A DNA stretch of 64,000 nt from Holothuria scabra (taxonomy: Eukaryota > Echinodermata > Holothuroidea > Aspidochirotida > Holothuriidae): positions 29,949,884-30,013,883 of the forward strand of contig CM074200.1 of NCBI GenBank assembly GCA_037179385.1, read 5' to 3'. Below, piece by piece: positions 10,480 to 21,230 of the stretch; the stretch's first letter is position 1, and each line of letters begins with the position of its first letter. The notes under the pieces were generated by a model. It had not been told where the DNA came from. It ran no database searches and saw nothing but the letters and a program-made list of their open reading frames with translations. A program made the position numbers and the translations under genes.

Positions 10480-11745
10480 GCTGAAACATTCCATCGCCAA
10501 CGATAAACTTAAAGTAAGTATAGAAATTAGAATGAACGGGATCCATTGGCATACTTAGATTTTGTTACTTACAGATTTTACTTCAAAAGATCATAGCATA
10601 TGTGGCACCAGATTGCATATAAGAACACCCAATTTTTCAACAATTTTTAAAGGGGAAGGGTTGTCTCTGCAAGGTCCTTCAGTGATGCCATTTTTTTTTA
10701 ATTCCAACAAATAGGCAAATTCTGACAAATTCCAATTTTTACTTAAGAAGGTAGACTCTGTATCCCACCGGTGGCATCGATAAAAATAAAGACTTCATGT
10801 TCAGATTCTCTTTACAAGCATGAATACGTTATTTTTGACCATTTGAGGGGTCTGATTTTTCGAAATTTTCTTTGCGCTCCGCTCCAACCAATAGTGGCGC
10901 TTCGCTTAGTCTTTTGGGCAAAATTAAATTGGGGGGGGGGGTCAAATTAGCTCTTAACTCTTTGATCACTTTGCAGTGTGCGAACATATTTTGAAGGGAG
11001 CATTTTACTGCAAACGACAAAAGAAGATAGCGACTGGTTAGGTTCTTCGTATAAGAATGGAAAATGCTATTTCCGGCCATCTGAGGGGTCTGATTTTTCA
11101 AAATTTTCTCTACGCTCCGCGCCAACCAATGGTGGCGTTCCGCTTAGATAATCTTTACGACGAAATAAAGTTTTGTGGCCAAGAAAGACCATTAATCCTA
11201 TACCAATCAATGCTCTTTTATTTTGACTCCTAAAAGTGTGCAAATTTAATGACAAGTTTTACTTCGTAAGGTAGCATAAATGGCATAAGAATGCATGTAA
11301 AGACACAAAAGTTTCAGTTTTATCCCCATGAACCACCACGATTCATTTTTGACACTGTTCCTGTCAAAGTCGAAAATCTTGTACCATTTTGCATCCAGGC
11401 TCCTTGAAAATGTCAAAAATTTTCCGGACACCCCTTCCCTTCGACCACACTGCATCCCCCCCCCCCCAGAGAAATCCTGCGTACGCCACTGCGTTAGTAC
11501 ATACAAATAAACCAGATATTGTTGACCAAAATAATATACTAAGAATTGTTATTTCCAATTGCTCTATGTTATACTTTAAGATTAAAATGCAGGTACTATT
11601 ACATAATGACATGGTAATGTTTTTATACTTGTAGATTTGCATTTTTTTTATATGAAATACATACACATTGACCGGGAAAAGTTTTGGGGAAATTTCATAC
11701 CTTTTCCTCCTCTGGAAAGAATCCTAGCTACGCCACTACATACAG

Positions 11746-12243
11746 CTTTTACGTCTGTGCATACAGAGTGTGCGTAAGGAGTTTCCCAACCAGGGAAAGG
11801 TATAATAACTATGGTCTGAACAAATAAGTATATGAAGAATAGAAGAATGTGATTGGACGATTGGAAGCAAATTAAAATACATATAAGCTTATGGTTTGAA
11901 AATTCGAACCATTGTGAAGTGATGAATAGGGCCTAGCTGTTGTGGGGGAGGGGCATCGTAACGTTACAAACGTAGCCAACACGTAAAAAATACTTTGCCA
12001 TTTTTGTAATCATTTCGTTTTTCAATCTTTGGCAATGTGATCTTCGATCCACCCCAAAACTTCCGCTTGTAATATAAACTTTCTGTAAACACTTCACGAA
12101 AAAGGGAATGATCTCCAGAAAAATAAGAAATCATCGTGTTTAATTTTTATTACTTTTCAACGGTACATTGCATATTTAGAAGCATCCATTACACATGTAC
12201 ATCACTTTGGAAAAGAGCTTAATTGGAAAACAAACAATTAAGC
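11746..12243. other. Unassigned DNA, possible 3' region of the first transporter gene
   Basis: No motifs beyond an AATAAA on the minus strand at about 12146-12151, some 650 bp beyond the stop codon at 12799. It could serve as a polyadenylation signal for the minus-strand transporter gene, but this is only a positional suggestion. Confidence 0.3.
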
Positions 12244-12664
12244 CCACGGCACACGACTGAGACGTTGACTTTTAGCCACGAACCCCCTATACATGGACAG
12301 AGCATACTGCACGGTACATTGTTGCTACCTTACGAGTGAGAAAAGAAGTAGCAAGGTGGCTGTTTGCTTTAGTTTTATGCTAAAATTTGGACTTGCTCAA
12401 GTAAATCGACAGATTTTGCAAGAAAGTTGAATTATTTTCGAAATAATGCAAAGTTAGGTCAAAATCACTACACGTTTTGCAGAATATGATACAAATTCCC
12501 GTTCAAGTTTAACTTTTGTTCAAAATATTGCACAGTCGTCATCAGCTCATATTAATCATATCTTCACGGAGGCCATCTTGTTGCGCCTTTTTTGTCCCAG
12601 CCGGTGCCGACAATGTATGCGTTGCATGCTCCGTCCATGTATGAAGTCCGTGCTTTTAGCCTAT
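12244..12664. mobile_element. Imperfect inverted-repeat element beside the transporter gene
   Basis: The left arm, about 12272-12323, contains TACATGGACAGAGCAT and GGTACATTG. The right arm, about 12612-12664, contains CAATGTATGCG and ATGCTCCGTCCATGTATG, its imperfect complement. Matching extends outward through TTTTAGCCACG and CGTGCTTTTAGCC. About 290 bp of AT-rich sequence separates the arms. No clean target duplication was found. It lies about 135 bp downstream of the minus-strand stop codon. Confidence 0.55.
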
Positions 12665-12798
12665 TTCTGCCCTTATCAAATTGATTGAATTGTGAAAGTT
12701 GCATTGATCAGTATACATTTATCGCCATTGTATAGTAAGCTTACGCACTCAATATGACGTCTTGTAAGTAAGTTAATTGTGATTTTATGAAAACTGAT

Positions 12799-13830
12799 TC
12801 ATGATTCATTAGCATCAACTGGATTGAAACAAAAAACGACAATGGAAAATATCATTATAAGTCCTCCAAACAAACTGAAAATATCTGGCTCAACACTCAA
12901 AATAAAAATTTGCAGAATGAATGTAAAGATAATTTTTGTTGAATCAATAATTGTGACATGTAATGCACACTCTGTCCATAATGCCATTAAAGTAAAAATA
13001 TTAGCGCAATATCCTATCAGACCAGACGACAAAACAATGGTAAATAGTATGACATCAATTGGGATTACCAGCATTCCAAGGACAACAGAAACACCTCCCG
13101 TTATCAGGCTTGATACGAGAGCGGTATACATTAAGGCTATGTGAGGTTCTATCATGTTTATGCCTATCAATCGCTTCACAATAGTGTTCATTGCTCCAAG
13201 AAGAGCTGAAGAAATAGCGAACAACAGACCTTCGATGAAAGAAACATCAAAATGCGAAAAGAAAGTGAGAGGTTTCGCCAGTAAAACAAGGGCTATCATA
13301 CTTAAAAGAAAGGAAAATACATCCACTTTTGAAAGACTTTCTTGTAAAATAATTGTCCCAAATAGAGCAACGAACGCAACTTTACTTGAAACAATAGCTG
13401 TGGCGTCTGCTACCTCCAGATATACGAAAGAGTAGTTTAATGTCGAAATAACCAATGCGTGCAAAAGACCACTGAGGAGGACGAATGCGAATTCCACCTT
13501 ACCTAGTTTTAGGCTCTGTCGCTTCCAAATGATCAATGGAAAACAGCATAAACACGTGATAGCTCTCCCCATTGACGTCACCAGAATTGGATGTATGTCG
13601 TGAATGACTATTTTTATTAGAGTTCCTCTCACTGCATTAAGGAACGCAGACACAAGTACTAAAAAGAGACGTTTTCTCTCTTTGGCGAGTTGCAGCACAT
13701 TTACAAACCAAGTTTGGAAACACTGTAAGTAGGGTAGGAGGACTCGTATTTGTGACTTTGATGAAGAATTTAGCAGAGTACTCTTTTCTTGGTCTCCTAA
13801 GGAGATTACTTCTTTTGTTGTTGCCATCAT
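12799..13830 (-). CDS. Drug/metabolite transporter family protein (EamA, SLC35G-like), copy 1
   Basis: A 343-residue multipass membrane protein of the drug/metabolite transporter (DMT) superfamily. A hydrophilic N-terminus (1-54) is followed by about ten hydrophobic segments, near residues 55-76, 83-101, 112-131, 143-162, 170-189, 197-217, 230-251, 260-283, 290-311 and 317-336. These fit two five-helix EamA repeats. Family-typical features are the LNAVRG turn in TM1, EVADATAIV before TM4, the block at 144-160 ending VALFGTI, QESL at 163-166, and GAMNTIVKR at 212-220 opening the second half. The overall look is closest to animal SLC35G proteins; substrate and membrane are unknown. The start is supported by an in-frame TAA immediately upstream of the two ATGs. 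The paralogue at 23884-24906 shares most of the core and diverges at both termini. The coding region is uninterrupted; a splice acceptor lies 24 bp upstream. Confidence 0.88.
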   Translation of the reverse strand: MMATTKEVISLGDQEKSTLLNSSSKSQIRVLLPYLQCFQTWFVNVLQLAKERKRLFLVLVSAFLNAVRGTLIKIVIHDIHPILVTSMGRAITCLCCFPLIIWKRQSLKLGKVEFAFVLLSGLLHALVISTLNYSFVYLEVADATAIVSSKVAFVALFGTIILQESLSKVDVFSFLLSMIALVLLAKPLTFFSHFDVSFIEGLLFAISSALLGAMNTIVKRLIGINMIEPHIALMYTALVSSLITGGVSVVLGMLVIPIDVILFTIVLSSGLIGYCANIFTLMALWTECALHVTIIDSTKIIFTFILQIFILSVEPDIFSLFGGLIMIFSIVVFCFNPVDANES

Positions 13831-13853
13831 TTATTGGAGCTAGACGACCAAAT

Positions 13854-13880
13854 TCTGCAAAGGATCGAACAACAAAGAAA
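13854..13880 (-). other. Predicted splice acceptor for a 5' UTR exon
   Basis: On the minus strand a pyrimidine-rich run (TTTTTTTTCTTTGTTG) leads to CGATCCTTTGCAG, ending at 13855. The exon would begin at 13854, 24 bases before the first ATG. An in-frame stop next to the ATG means any upstream exon would be untranslated. The upstream donor was not located. Confidence 0.45.
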
Positions 13881-13914
13881 AAAAATTTTTTCCATGCATT
13901 CACAAGAACTCGAG

Positions 13915-14310
13915 AAGGAAATCAGACTTGTAACCAAGTGGGGATTTTGTCAGCCAGTCCCTGGCCTTGCGCGCATCCCTCACTCACAACCCTTCGTCAG
14001 CTAAACATCATTCAGAAAAAGACTCTCAGAATTATTACTGTTAATGAGTTGTTTGCTCGCACTAATTTATCCATACCAAGCCAAGCTCACAGGCGACAGG
14101 TTTTGTTGTTCCACTTACTACACTCCACAAAAATGCAAACGAATATTTCTCCACCTGACCTAACAGTTTCACCTCTCCGCTATAGTAAGATAAATATGAC
14201 CCGATCGGGCTTGTCTGTACCAGACCACGACTCATCATGCAAGATGCTAATATACTCACCATCTGAGTGACCTTTAGTTGAATAGCTCTATCAGCAACAG
14301 TGAGTGATTA
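13915..14310 (+). pseudogene. Non-LTR retrotransposon reverse transcriptase, C-terminal remnant
   Basis: The plus-strand frame ending at 14270 contains LNIIQKKTLRIIT followed by an IPS...HRRQVLLFHLLHS segment and then LRYSK...MTRSGLSVP. This order resembles the region after the RT domain in Jockey/CR1-like elements: a (L)E.VQ.RALRII motif, a later DRR/HRR motif, then a basic R..R.NL..P stretch. There is no RT catalytic core and no endonuclease, and the frame stops early, so it is a dead 3' fragment. It lies upstream of the minus-strand transporter, possibly in its 5' intron. Similarity was judged by eye. Confidence 0.5.
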
Positions 14311-15769
14311 AAAGAGTATACACTACTGTACAAAAATGACATTGGAAGTGGCCCAAATTGTAGAAAATTTATTTGTGTAGTGTGCTACATTACTGTATTC
14401 GGACAGCAATTTAAGGGGGGCAAAGCGCGCCGCAATTATTGCCCTTTTTGAAGCGAACATTTGAAGTTAAGCTTTCTTGCAGAAATTTGTGAGTGCTCCT
14501 GGGCATTCTTGTGAGGAAATTGGAAAATTCTCGAGATTATTGAAAATTTTACCCTTCCAATAAGCGAATCCGAGGTTGTATATACTACAACTGAAATCAT
14601 TGTTTTACGTAATGCAATCTTAGATCTGTGAACTGAGGTTTTCTGATGAAATATAATTTCCATATTTTTTTCAATCTTTTAAAAGAACTACCGGTCTTTA
14701 AAAATCAAGAGCTAATATTGGAGAAAATTGGAAATTTCATTGAAGAAAATTAAAAAAAAAAACGGCACTCGTTGATGTCACTTAACGATTTTGTTTTTCA
14801 TTTCCACAGCACTAGAAAGATTCCAAAACGTTGATTATCTTTAAAGTGTGAGCATAATTTTACTGTTCATTAGAGAATCCACTCCCTTGAAACTCGGACA
14901 ACCTTATCTTGTCCCCTTGCTTTATAAACAACTGACAAAAGGCAACATTGCAGCAGTTTACATGATCCAGTAACCACCGTCCCTACATTGTAATTTGCGG
15001 TTTTCCATTGCTGAAAAATCGGCCAAGTCGTTACACATCCGTTGAGACGTCATGACGTCCAACTTTAAAACGGAAAATCCTTTAATGATTAGACATTGCA
15101 GTTTACAAATAAAACATAAAACATCGTCCAGAATACATTGGAATTGCTATTTTCGTCAAAGTTTTTCTTTTCTTTTTAGAATTTTCTGTTCTCTAAATTA
15201 AAGGTGGTGCTCAGCTCAGGTAGCCGTTCGAAGAGGATTAAATGTTTCCCTAAGAGAATCCCATGTAAATACCCATGATCTTATCTGCTTTCTCTATAGT
15301 TCAGTCTCCTCCCGCTTTTCGAAGTAGTAGCCAGATTCCTCTCTTGAGATGTGGCAGTAGTTTCGTTACCAGTACTAACTTAATTAAAGTTACCCTAATA
15401 ACTAAGCGCAGTGTTAAGTCAATAGAATCACCCTTAAATGACCACTTTGATACCTTACAAATACCCTTAAGCTCACGACCTCCGTGGAATTCGCTCCCTA
15501 CACCCACACCTAGGCTTTACCCCCGGTTCCTTTAAGAGGCCCTAAGATGGACCGGTGGATCCCACTCTTTAGGGTCTCTCGCTTCGCACTTTGTGCTATG
15601 TTGAGTGGTGTTTACCAGTGCCACCCGAAAAATTAGTATGCCCCCCAGTTCCTAAAATGAAAAATTTATGCCTGTCTTAACTTGTCCAGTAGTACGCTGG
15701 AAGACCCTTCTTGAGTGCATAATTACATCTTAATCGCATACTTTACGAGACTTTTGGTACACCACAAGT
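14311..15769. other. Unassigned DNA
   Basis: No gene or bounded repeat. Short frames at 14436-14663 (minus), 15275-15535 (plus) and 15301-15507 (minus) have no recognisable motif. Confidence 0.4.
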
Positions 15770-16095
15770 AAGATGAGATTTAACGACACATCAACACGAA
15801 CGTGTTACATAGTGTCAGTCAACTCGATAAAAAATTCAGTCAAAATTTATTTTTAACAATCGCCCAAGTTCAAGCCCGTTTTCCCTTTTTTACACCCCCA
15901 CGATAGGCGGGGGATGCCGTGGGCTTATTCCTAACTCCCCAGGCCTGAGGGGGTCAACCATGGTAGGCACTTTCTCGAATTTTTGTGCGGGTGACAACAC
16001 GTCAGTCGTAGGGTGAGTAATAACGGTCTGTTGTGTGCTCTTTATAGGCGATGCTGGGGACAAACTACTCGCTACTCACGACCTCCTCACCCTAC
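15770..16095 (+). mobile_element. SINE with Nin-DC-like central domain, copy 1
   Basis: It contains AACGACACATCAACACGAA, AGTGTCAGTCAACTCGAT, a core GATAGGCGGGGGATGCCGTG followed by a TTATTCCTAACTCCCC block and GAGGGGGTC, then a conserved GGGTGAGTAATAACGG tail. Three other copies in this window keep the order: 33051-33291 on the plus strand, 21083-21230 and 25548-25640 on the minus strand. The core resembles the Nin-DC domain known from metazoan SINEs (CGACAGGC...GGATACCGTGG...CCCCC). No tRNA-like head was identified. Confidence 0.6.
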
Positions 16096-17425
16096 CTGGA
16101 TCATGATGAATTGGTAACGGTAAAAATATATACATGGTTTCCTTCCTTGCCCAAAACACAATTCGATGATTGACAGACAATAATACCCCATTCATAGACA
16201 TTTAATACTCCTCAAGAAACCTTAGCCACAGTATGCTGTGAGTGCATGGAGAGCTCGAGGGAGTTTTCATTAAAATCCTGCCCGAAGTATCGCGTAATTT
16301 TTTGCAACCTATAGAAGTGGAACAGAAACTCTGAGAAGTGATGATAACAGAGCTCCAGTGGTGGGTTTAAAAACTTGATATACCTCACTAAGACAATAGA
16401 TAAGTGAGGTTAGAAAATCAAAACAGCATGATGCAATTTAACGTCATACCCAGTACAGCGTACAAGGCAAGATATAAAAATTAGCCTATTCAGCTGTATC
16501 CATTTGTAACTGTAATCACACTTTAGCATATGAATTTTAGTTTTTTTTAGATCTGATTATTTTAAATTTCTTTTGTCCTATCTCAACCTACAGGGAGCAA
16601 AAAATACGGTGCTAACATTTCACGGTACAGCCTTAAAAACCACCGCACAGCAAATGAAACCTGATTTAATTGGACTGAAGTTGAAAAGACAGTAATTACG
16701 TACCATGCAGGAACAATGAGGTTTATTTTTAAACGTCCCAGCTGGAAATAGGCCTACGATTTGCTGGAGATGTATTAATCACAGCAGTCATTAATATCCT
16801 GCAAGCAGCTTCACCCACCAACTATGGTATCACCAACCTGTTTGATCCTTCTGGAGAAAAGGCCTATTCTACGAATGTCTTGCAGTAAAAGTTCCCTTTA
16901 CGGACAATAATGCGCACATGCATACCATACATTTTGCAAAGCTGTCATGCACTTGCTGTCCGCAAGAAATGGAAAAGTAATAATAGATGTTTCAGGATGC
17001 AGGCTGGTTGTTGTAATCGCCTTTGGGTAAATACACATTTTTAAGGAGGGGTTATTTGCGTAACCCATCAAGTATCATCAAATTAATATTTCTATATAAT
17101 TATGGATGTTGAAATATTTATATAAACTCGGTCGCAGGTAGTCGAGAGGAGTGTTGTGAATGCCAATTCGAAGTTTGTCCTCAAACAAACAAGATCATGT
17201 AAGTCATTATTCCAGGCAACATATGCAGTAACATATCATGAAATTGTCTAAATTGGGGAGTTCGGCAACCTACCGACTTAAACGACTGAGACATGTCAGA
17301 GATGACGAAACGCTCCCAAAATAGTACTTTTCTCCTAAAAATCCAATTTTATGGGCCGATAAACTAGGTTCATCAAAATGAAACGCGGAGTTTTGGTCGG
17401 GAAGCTATGTTTTCGGCTGATAAAT
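16096..17425. other. Unassigned DNA
   Basis: Nothing recognised apart from a small hairpin, CCTCACT / AGTGAGG, around 16383-16410. Confidence 0.4.
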
Positions 17426-17429
17426 CATA

Positions 17430-17464
17430 TTTATGGCTGATAAGCACGGCTTATCAGCCATAAA
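17430..17464. repeat. Hairpin with 16-bp perfect arms
   Basis: TTTATGGCTGATAAGC (17430-17445), a loop ACG, and the exact complement (17449-17464). The GGCTGATAA word also occurs singly at about 17415, and a GGCCGATAAA variant at about 17354, suggesting a small repeat-rich palindrome cluster. Confidence 0.8.
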
Positions 17465-17800
17465 CCATGTTTTCGACCCTTAGCTTACAAAATTTCGACT
17501 AAATTTTAGTAGAATAGCAAATGTAGAAAGATGTACCTGGTTATACAGTGTGTAGTATATATTTTCTTCAAAACGTGGATTTTCCGGCTTCCTTACTCTG
17601 GGACTATTTTCAAACGGTACAATGAAAAAAACCATTATCGATATGTCCTAGTCGTCTGTGGATAAATACTATCTTGGAACATCCTCCTTCGCCACTGGTT
17701 GTAACCAGAATGCAAGGCATTCATACTCGCGAATGGAGGTGGTCTTTACCGGTTCTAGTGATATTAACGAAAAGCTGCTAAACTTAGCAACTCCCAGACG

Positions 17801-17903
17801 GCAGTAGGTTCCATTTTTAGATTCTTTGGTATGATACGACCAGGGAATCGAACCCAGGCCTTCCGCGTGTTAGGGGATGCTCTACCGTTAGACCAAACAG
17901 GTG
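17801..17903 (-). mobile_element. tRNA-derived SINE (family V), head-containing copy
   Basis: Read on the minus strand it starts with a tRNA-like head: TTGGTCTAACGGTAGAGCAT (A box), then CACGCGGAAGGCC and GGGTTCGATTCCC (B box). The family-specific TAAAAATGGAACCTACTGCC follows. The head best resembles Gly/Glu-type tRNAs. Beyond the CAGACGGCAGTAGG join, the body differs from the full copy at 58909-59160, so this copy is truncated or carries a different 3' part. Confidence 0.7.
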
Positions 17904-18280
17904 ATTTTTTATGAGGAGGTTTGCGCATTTCAGAGAAATATATCAGTATTGAATATGGTGAAACATTAGTGATGGGAGGTGAGGGGAAGAGAAAGGTTTA
18001 TGATACAAGCTCGAGTTTTAGAAAAGTGTATATGAGTGAAACGTATATATAATATTAAAATTGACTGAATAAAACAAGTAGTGGAAGATATTATCTACTA
18101 GATCTAGAAAATAGACGTGTTTAGATCGCAGAAGAATTATTTTATTAATAATTTCGGGCCGTAGCCAAAACTGTCAGAATGTCACGCATATTATTGGAAG
18201 TTCAAAATATCAAAATTTCCTCACGAATGACAATTTCAATATTTTTTAACCTCCTTAGTGTTCTCAGTATTGTTCGATGG
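17904..18280. other. Unassigned DNA
   Basis: Nothing recognised. Confidence 0.35.
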
Positions 18281-18284
18281 CAGT

Positions 18285-19080
18285 GCTTATTACGGTTCGA
18301 CAGTTCACCCGGATCACTTGTGAATGCATCGCATGATCACCAACAAAGCAAGCATATGCTTCCAGATCAGAAGAGATGTAACTTAGCTATCGTCTTGGCT
18401 AATGAGGTTTAAGGGTAGAGAGAGATAACTACGCAGTCTTTTATTTTGCTACTCCTAATCAGAGATCTCTCTTCCCATTCCTACTATAATTGTCAACAAC
18501 AAAAAACAGTATAGAATTTCTCACCGGCCCCCTCTTTCTTTGGTTGGATAAGAGCGCAGCTTGTGGTCTTTTCCCTTACAGTACGGTTGCTCAAAGGAAC
18601 CGTTTTAAGTCTGTCTTACAAGATTGCTAAATCTAATGATATCATGCCGTACAGCCACCAATGAAAAAATCTAATGTGAGAATATTTACAAAATGCAGAA
18701 CAAAAAACTTGGGTTGGTGTTGACTAAGTTATTTAGATGCGGTTAAGCATACAGGTATATAGGTCCCGTGCATGGCACATTTGAATTTCAACTGGAACAC
18801 ATCAAAATCTCTAAATAGCTTTATCAAGCCACGGTTGCAATAGATATCATCAACTGTATCATATGTCGTTTGGCTGATCATGTGGTCACCGGCAAAGCAA
18901 GCGCCTATTCGTAAGGGCGATTCATGTTTCAGATGAAACGTCTAGGTCAGAAGAAAACTACGCAGTTAATATTGCGCAATTTTCGCATCTGGGAGACTGC
19001 GTTGTCTTATCCGTTCTCTATTCCTAACCCTCTGTGACGGTCTTCAGTTCTGAACAAAATAAAATATAACTTTAGTTTGT
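18285..19080. repeat. Two related direct segments
   Basis: Segments at about 18290-18520 and 18870-19080 share the order CATGATCACCAACAAAGCAAGC / CATGTGGTCACCGGCAAAGC, a CAGATCAGAAGA / AGGTCAGAAGAA block, AACTACGCAGT, and CTCTTCCCATTCCTA / CTCTATTCCTAACCC. They look like an old local duplication or two copies of one repeat. No terminal structure was seen. Confidence 0.4.
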
Positions 19081-21060
19081 CGCTCTTGTTACAGTTATAA
19101 GTTGCTTCATTATGAAAAGAAATCCCAAGTTCAATGTTTTTCTTTAAACAACGCCTAAACTTTTAAGTCAACAGGTTGCTCGGATGTTTCAAACTGTAAG
19201 AAAAGAAGGGTAACGACCATGCCATAAAGAACGGCAGTTGACAAAAACTACAGAAAGGGCTTCTGAGAACCCTATACAGTCGTTCCAAGAACCATGTGAT
19301 TGAAATATCCCTCAAGTAATATGCCTCAACGTGTCATGAAACCAGAGACATTCTTAAAAAAATTATCTGTATTGATGGTTAACTCCTTTTAATTTACAAA
19401 GACTTACAAAGTAACAAAACCAACAAGGTACAGATTGAAAACACTGTAACAAGTCCATAAAGCGACTGCTATACTTCGCATTCGCTCGTAAAAAGCGTGG
19501 GTGTGTTGATGACGTCATTTTGTTGCAACATACCAAGGATTCGCTGACCATGATGAGCTTAATAGGTGCTGTGCATTTGGCGTCAAGCCGACACACATCT
19601 CAGCAGAAAGTCATGCAACATCTATGAAGTTTATTCACAAACTTCCGTACTCCACGGGTCCTACAACCACACCGAGCACACTTAGAGCAACAGATGTGTC
19701 CGCATGAGCACCACAGAACCTTGCCACTAGAGCAAGACGAGCGAACCGCGGATCAGGTCTTGCAATATGCAACTTTGTCAAAGCAAGTCACCTCAATGCT
19801 TATTACATTTCTATGTTAATTTTTTCAAGGTCATCAATAGTCACGCACAACTTAACACTGGAGAGAAAACTGTTTTCTTGCTATTAGTAACTACAACCTG
19901 TTAACCTCTTCAACCAGAATATACATACACCTTTTTTAAAAAATTGAAGTGGAAATTTAAGCCAAAAATTAATTTTAATATGTGAAATACGAACCAAATC
20001 TACACAGACAGAAAGTAATTTCCTTTCATCGGACATGATTCTTCTTGAGATATCAGAAAATGAAGTTACTGGATTTGTATGCAAAAGTGTTAGAGGGCAG
20101 CAGATATTATATCACTTCCTTACATAGAAAGGGAAGGCTTTGTTTCGCTTTGTTTTCACACTGTTGTGTTGACCTTGTAGTTATAGGACTCCCTTAGGGG
20201 AATGCAAAGTTTGTAAAGTTCTTTCGCCACTTATGTGATCACATTCTGATAATAAGGGATTGTTGAGGATAAAATAAGCTGTAAAAAACACAAAAAAAAC
20301 GAAAGTCTGTTCATTAATATGGAGATATGGTGTCACTTGTGCTTGATTCATGTTCACTTCTTGTTAAAAATGTGACAACTTTACTTGCTCGTGTCTTCAG
20401 AACCACACATTAGATTTCAATGCAAATTTCACCAAAATGTTTAGAATAATTACCGCTCTAACATATCAACTCTTGATATGACCTCAAACCTTTCTTTTAA
20501 CCTAGACCCTAATTTCCATTACCCCATCATAGTCCCAGCAATATCTTTACATGAACATAAGTTTATAGTGGCATTCAAATGCTTTTCAAAGGGTCCGGGC
20601 CTTACACGAAAAGGGAAATGTGATCAGCTTCCACACCGTACAGCAAGACTTCGTTTCTCACCCGAGATACCTTTTTTGAAACCATTTTTCCGTTTTATCA
20701 ATAGGCCTATGTATCGAGTCTAGTTGAGTCCCTGGGGAGAGAAATCCACGAATATAACGGCGTCTTCAGTCAATATATGCTTAGGAATGTTGCGATGAGA
20801 TTCACCCATGTTTAGACTACTCAGTATGTTCCCTTTCCTTGCGTTTCATTGACTAAGGCTAATAATTGGCACGCAAAATCCTTCCTTACGCACCACGCTT
20901 GCGCACACGTGAGTTTTTTTGGTCTTTAGGTAACTTCCCGGGTCCCTTAGTCTTCATACAGCAAACTTTGTCGGTTACACTGTCGGGGGTTTCATGAGTA
21001 AAGCACGGGACTTGAGTTACTCCTCACAGTGGTGGGCAGTCCTTTATTTTACATACACTA
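19081..21060. other. Unassigned DNA
   Basis: No gene, RNA or bounded repeat was identified in this 2 kb. Short frames at 19363-19596, 19884-20084 (minus) and 20478-20723 (plus) lack motifs. Confidence 0.4.
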
Positions 21061-21082
21061 CTTGTCAAGTAACGTTACTTGA

Positions 21083-21230
21083 CACCCGTGGACTGGGGCT
21101 GTATGTCCACGGTATTCCCCGTCTGTCGTAAAAGGCGACTGAATGGGATGACTTGAACAGTATTTGAACAGTATCACACTATATTACACATTCGTGTTGA
21201 TGCGTCGTTAAATCATAGGTAACTAACTAC
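21083..21230 (-). mobile_element. Nin-DC-like SINE, partial minus-strand copy
   Basis: The minus strand reads GATTTAACGACGCATCAACA near the left end, then CAGTCGCCTTTTACGACAG and GGGGAATACCGTGGACATAC. This is the clearest Nin-DC-like core in the window. It shares the CGACGCATCAACACGAA block with copy 1. It is truncated on the tail side. Confidence 0.6.

Larger units (their letters stand above)
8078..11737. mobile_element. Composite hAT-type element, 3.66 kb, with nested insertions
   Basis: The left end CCATTGGCGTAGCACGGG and right end CTAGCTACGCCACT are flanked by the 8-bp repeat ACATACAG at 8070-8077 and 11738-11745. It contains a younger hAT element (8675-10479), a 30-bp hairpin insertion (8450-8479), a 22-bp-arm hairpin (8178-8225) and extra copies of the GCTCCGC module near 10875 and 11112. 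A further right terminus, CTGCGTACGCCACTG, lies at about 11475-11490, so at least one more, partial element is inside. Small minus frames at 10829-11666 are poly-G or module shadows. No transposase is recognisable. Confidence 0.75.

Noticed and set aside
12824..13435. Plus-strand frames antisense to transporter copy 1
   Set aside because: Shadows of the minus-strand transporter coding sequence; the same occurs at 24269-24908 for copy 2.
13752..13915. Upstream part of the plus-strand frame containing the LINE remnant
   Set aside because: This part is antisense to the transporter N-terminus. Only the part after about 13915 has RT-like character.
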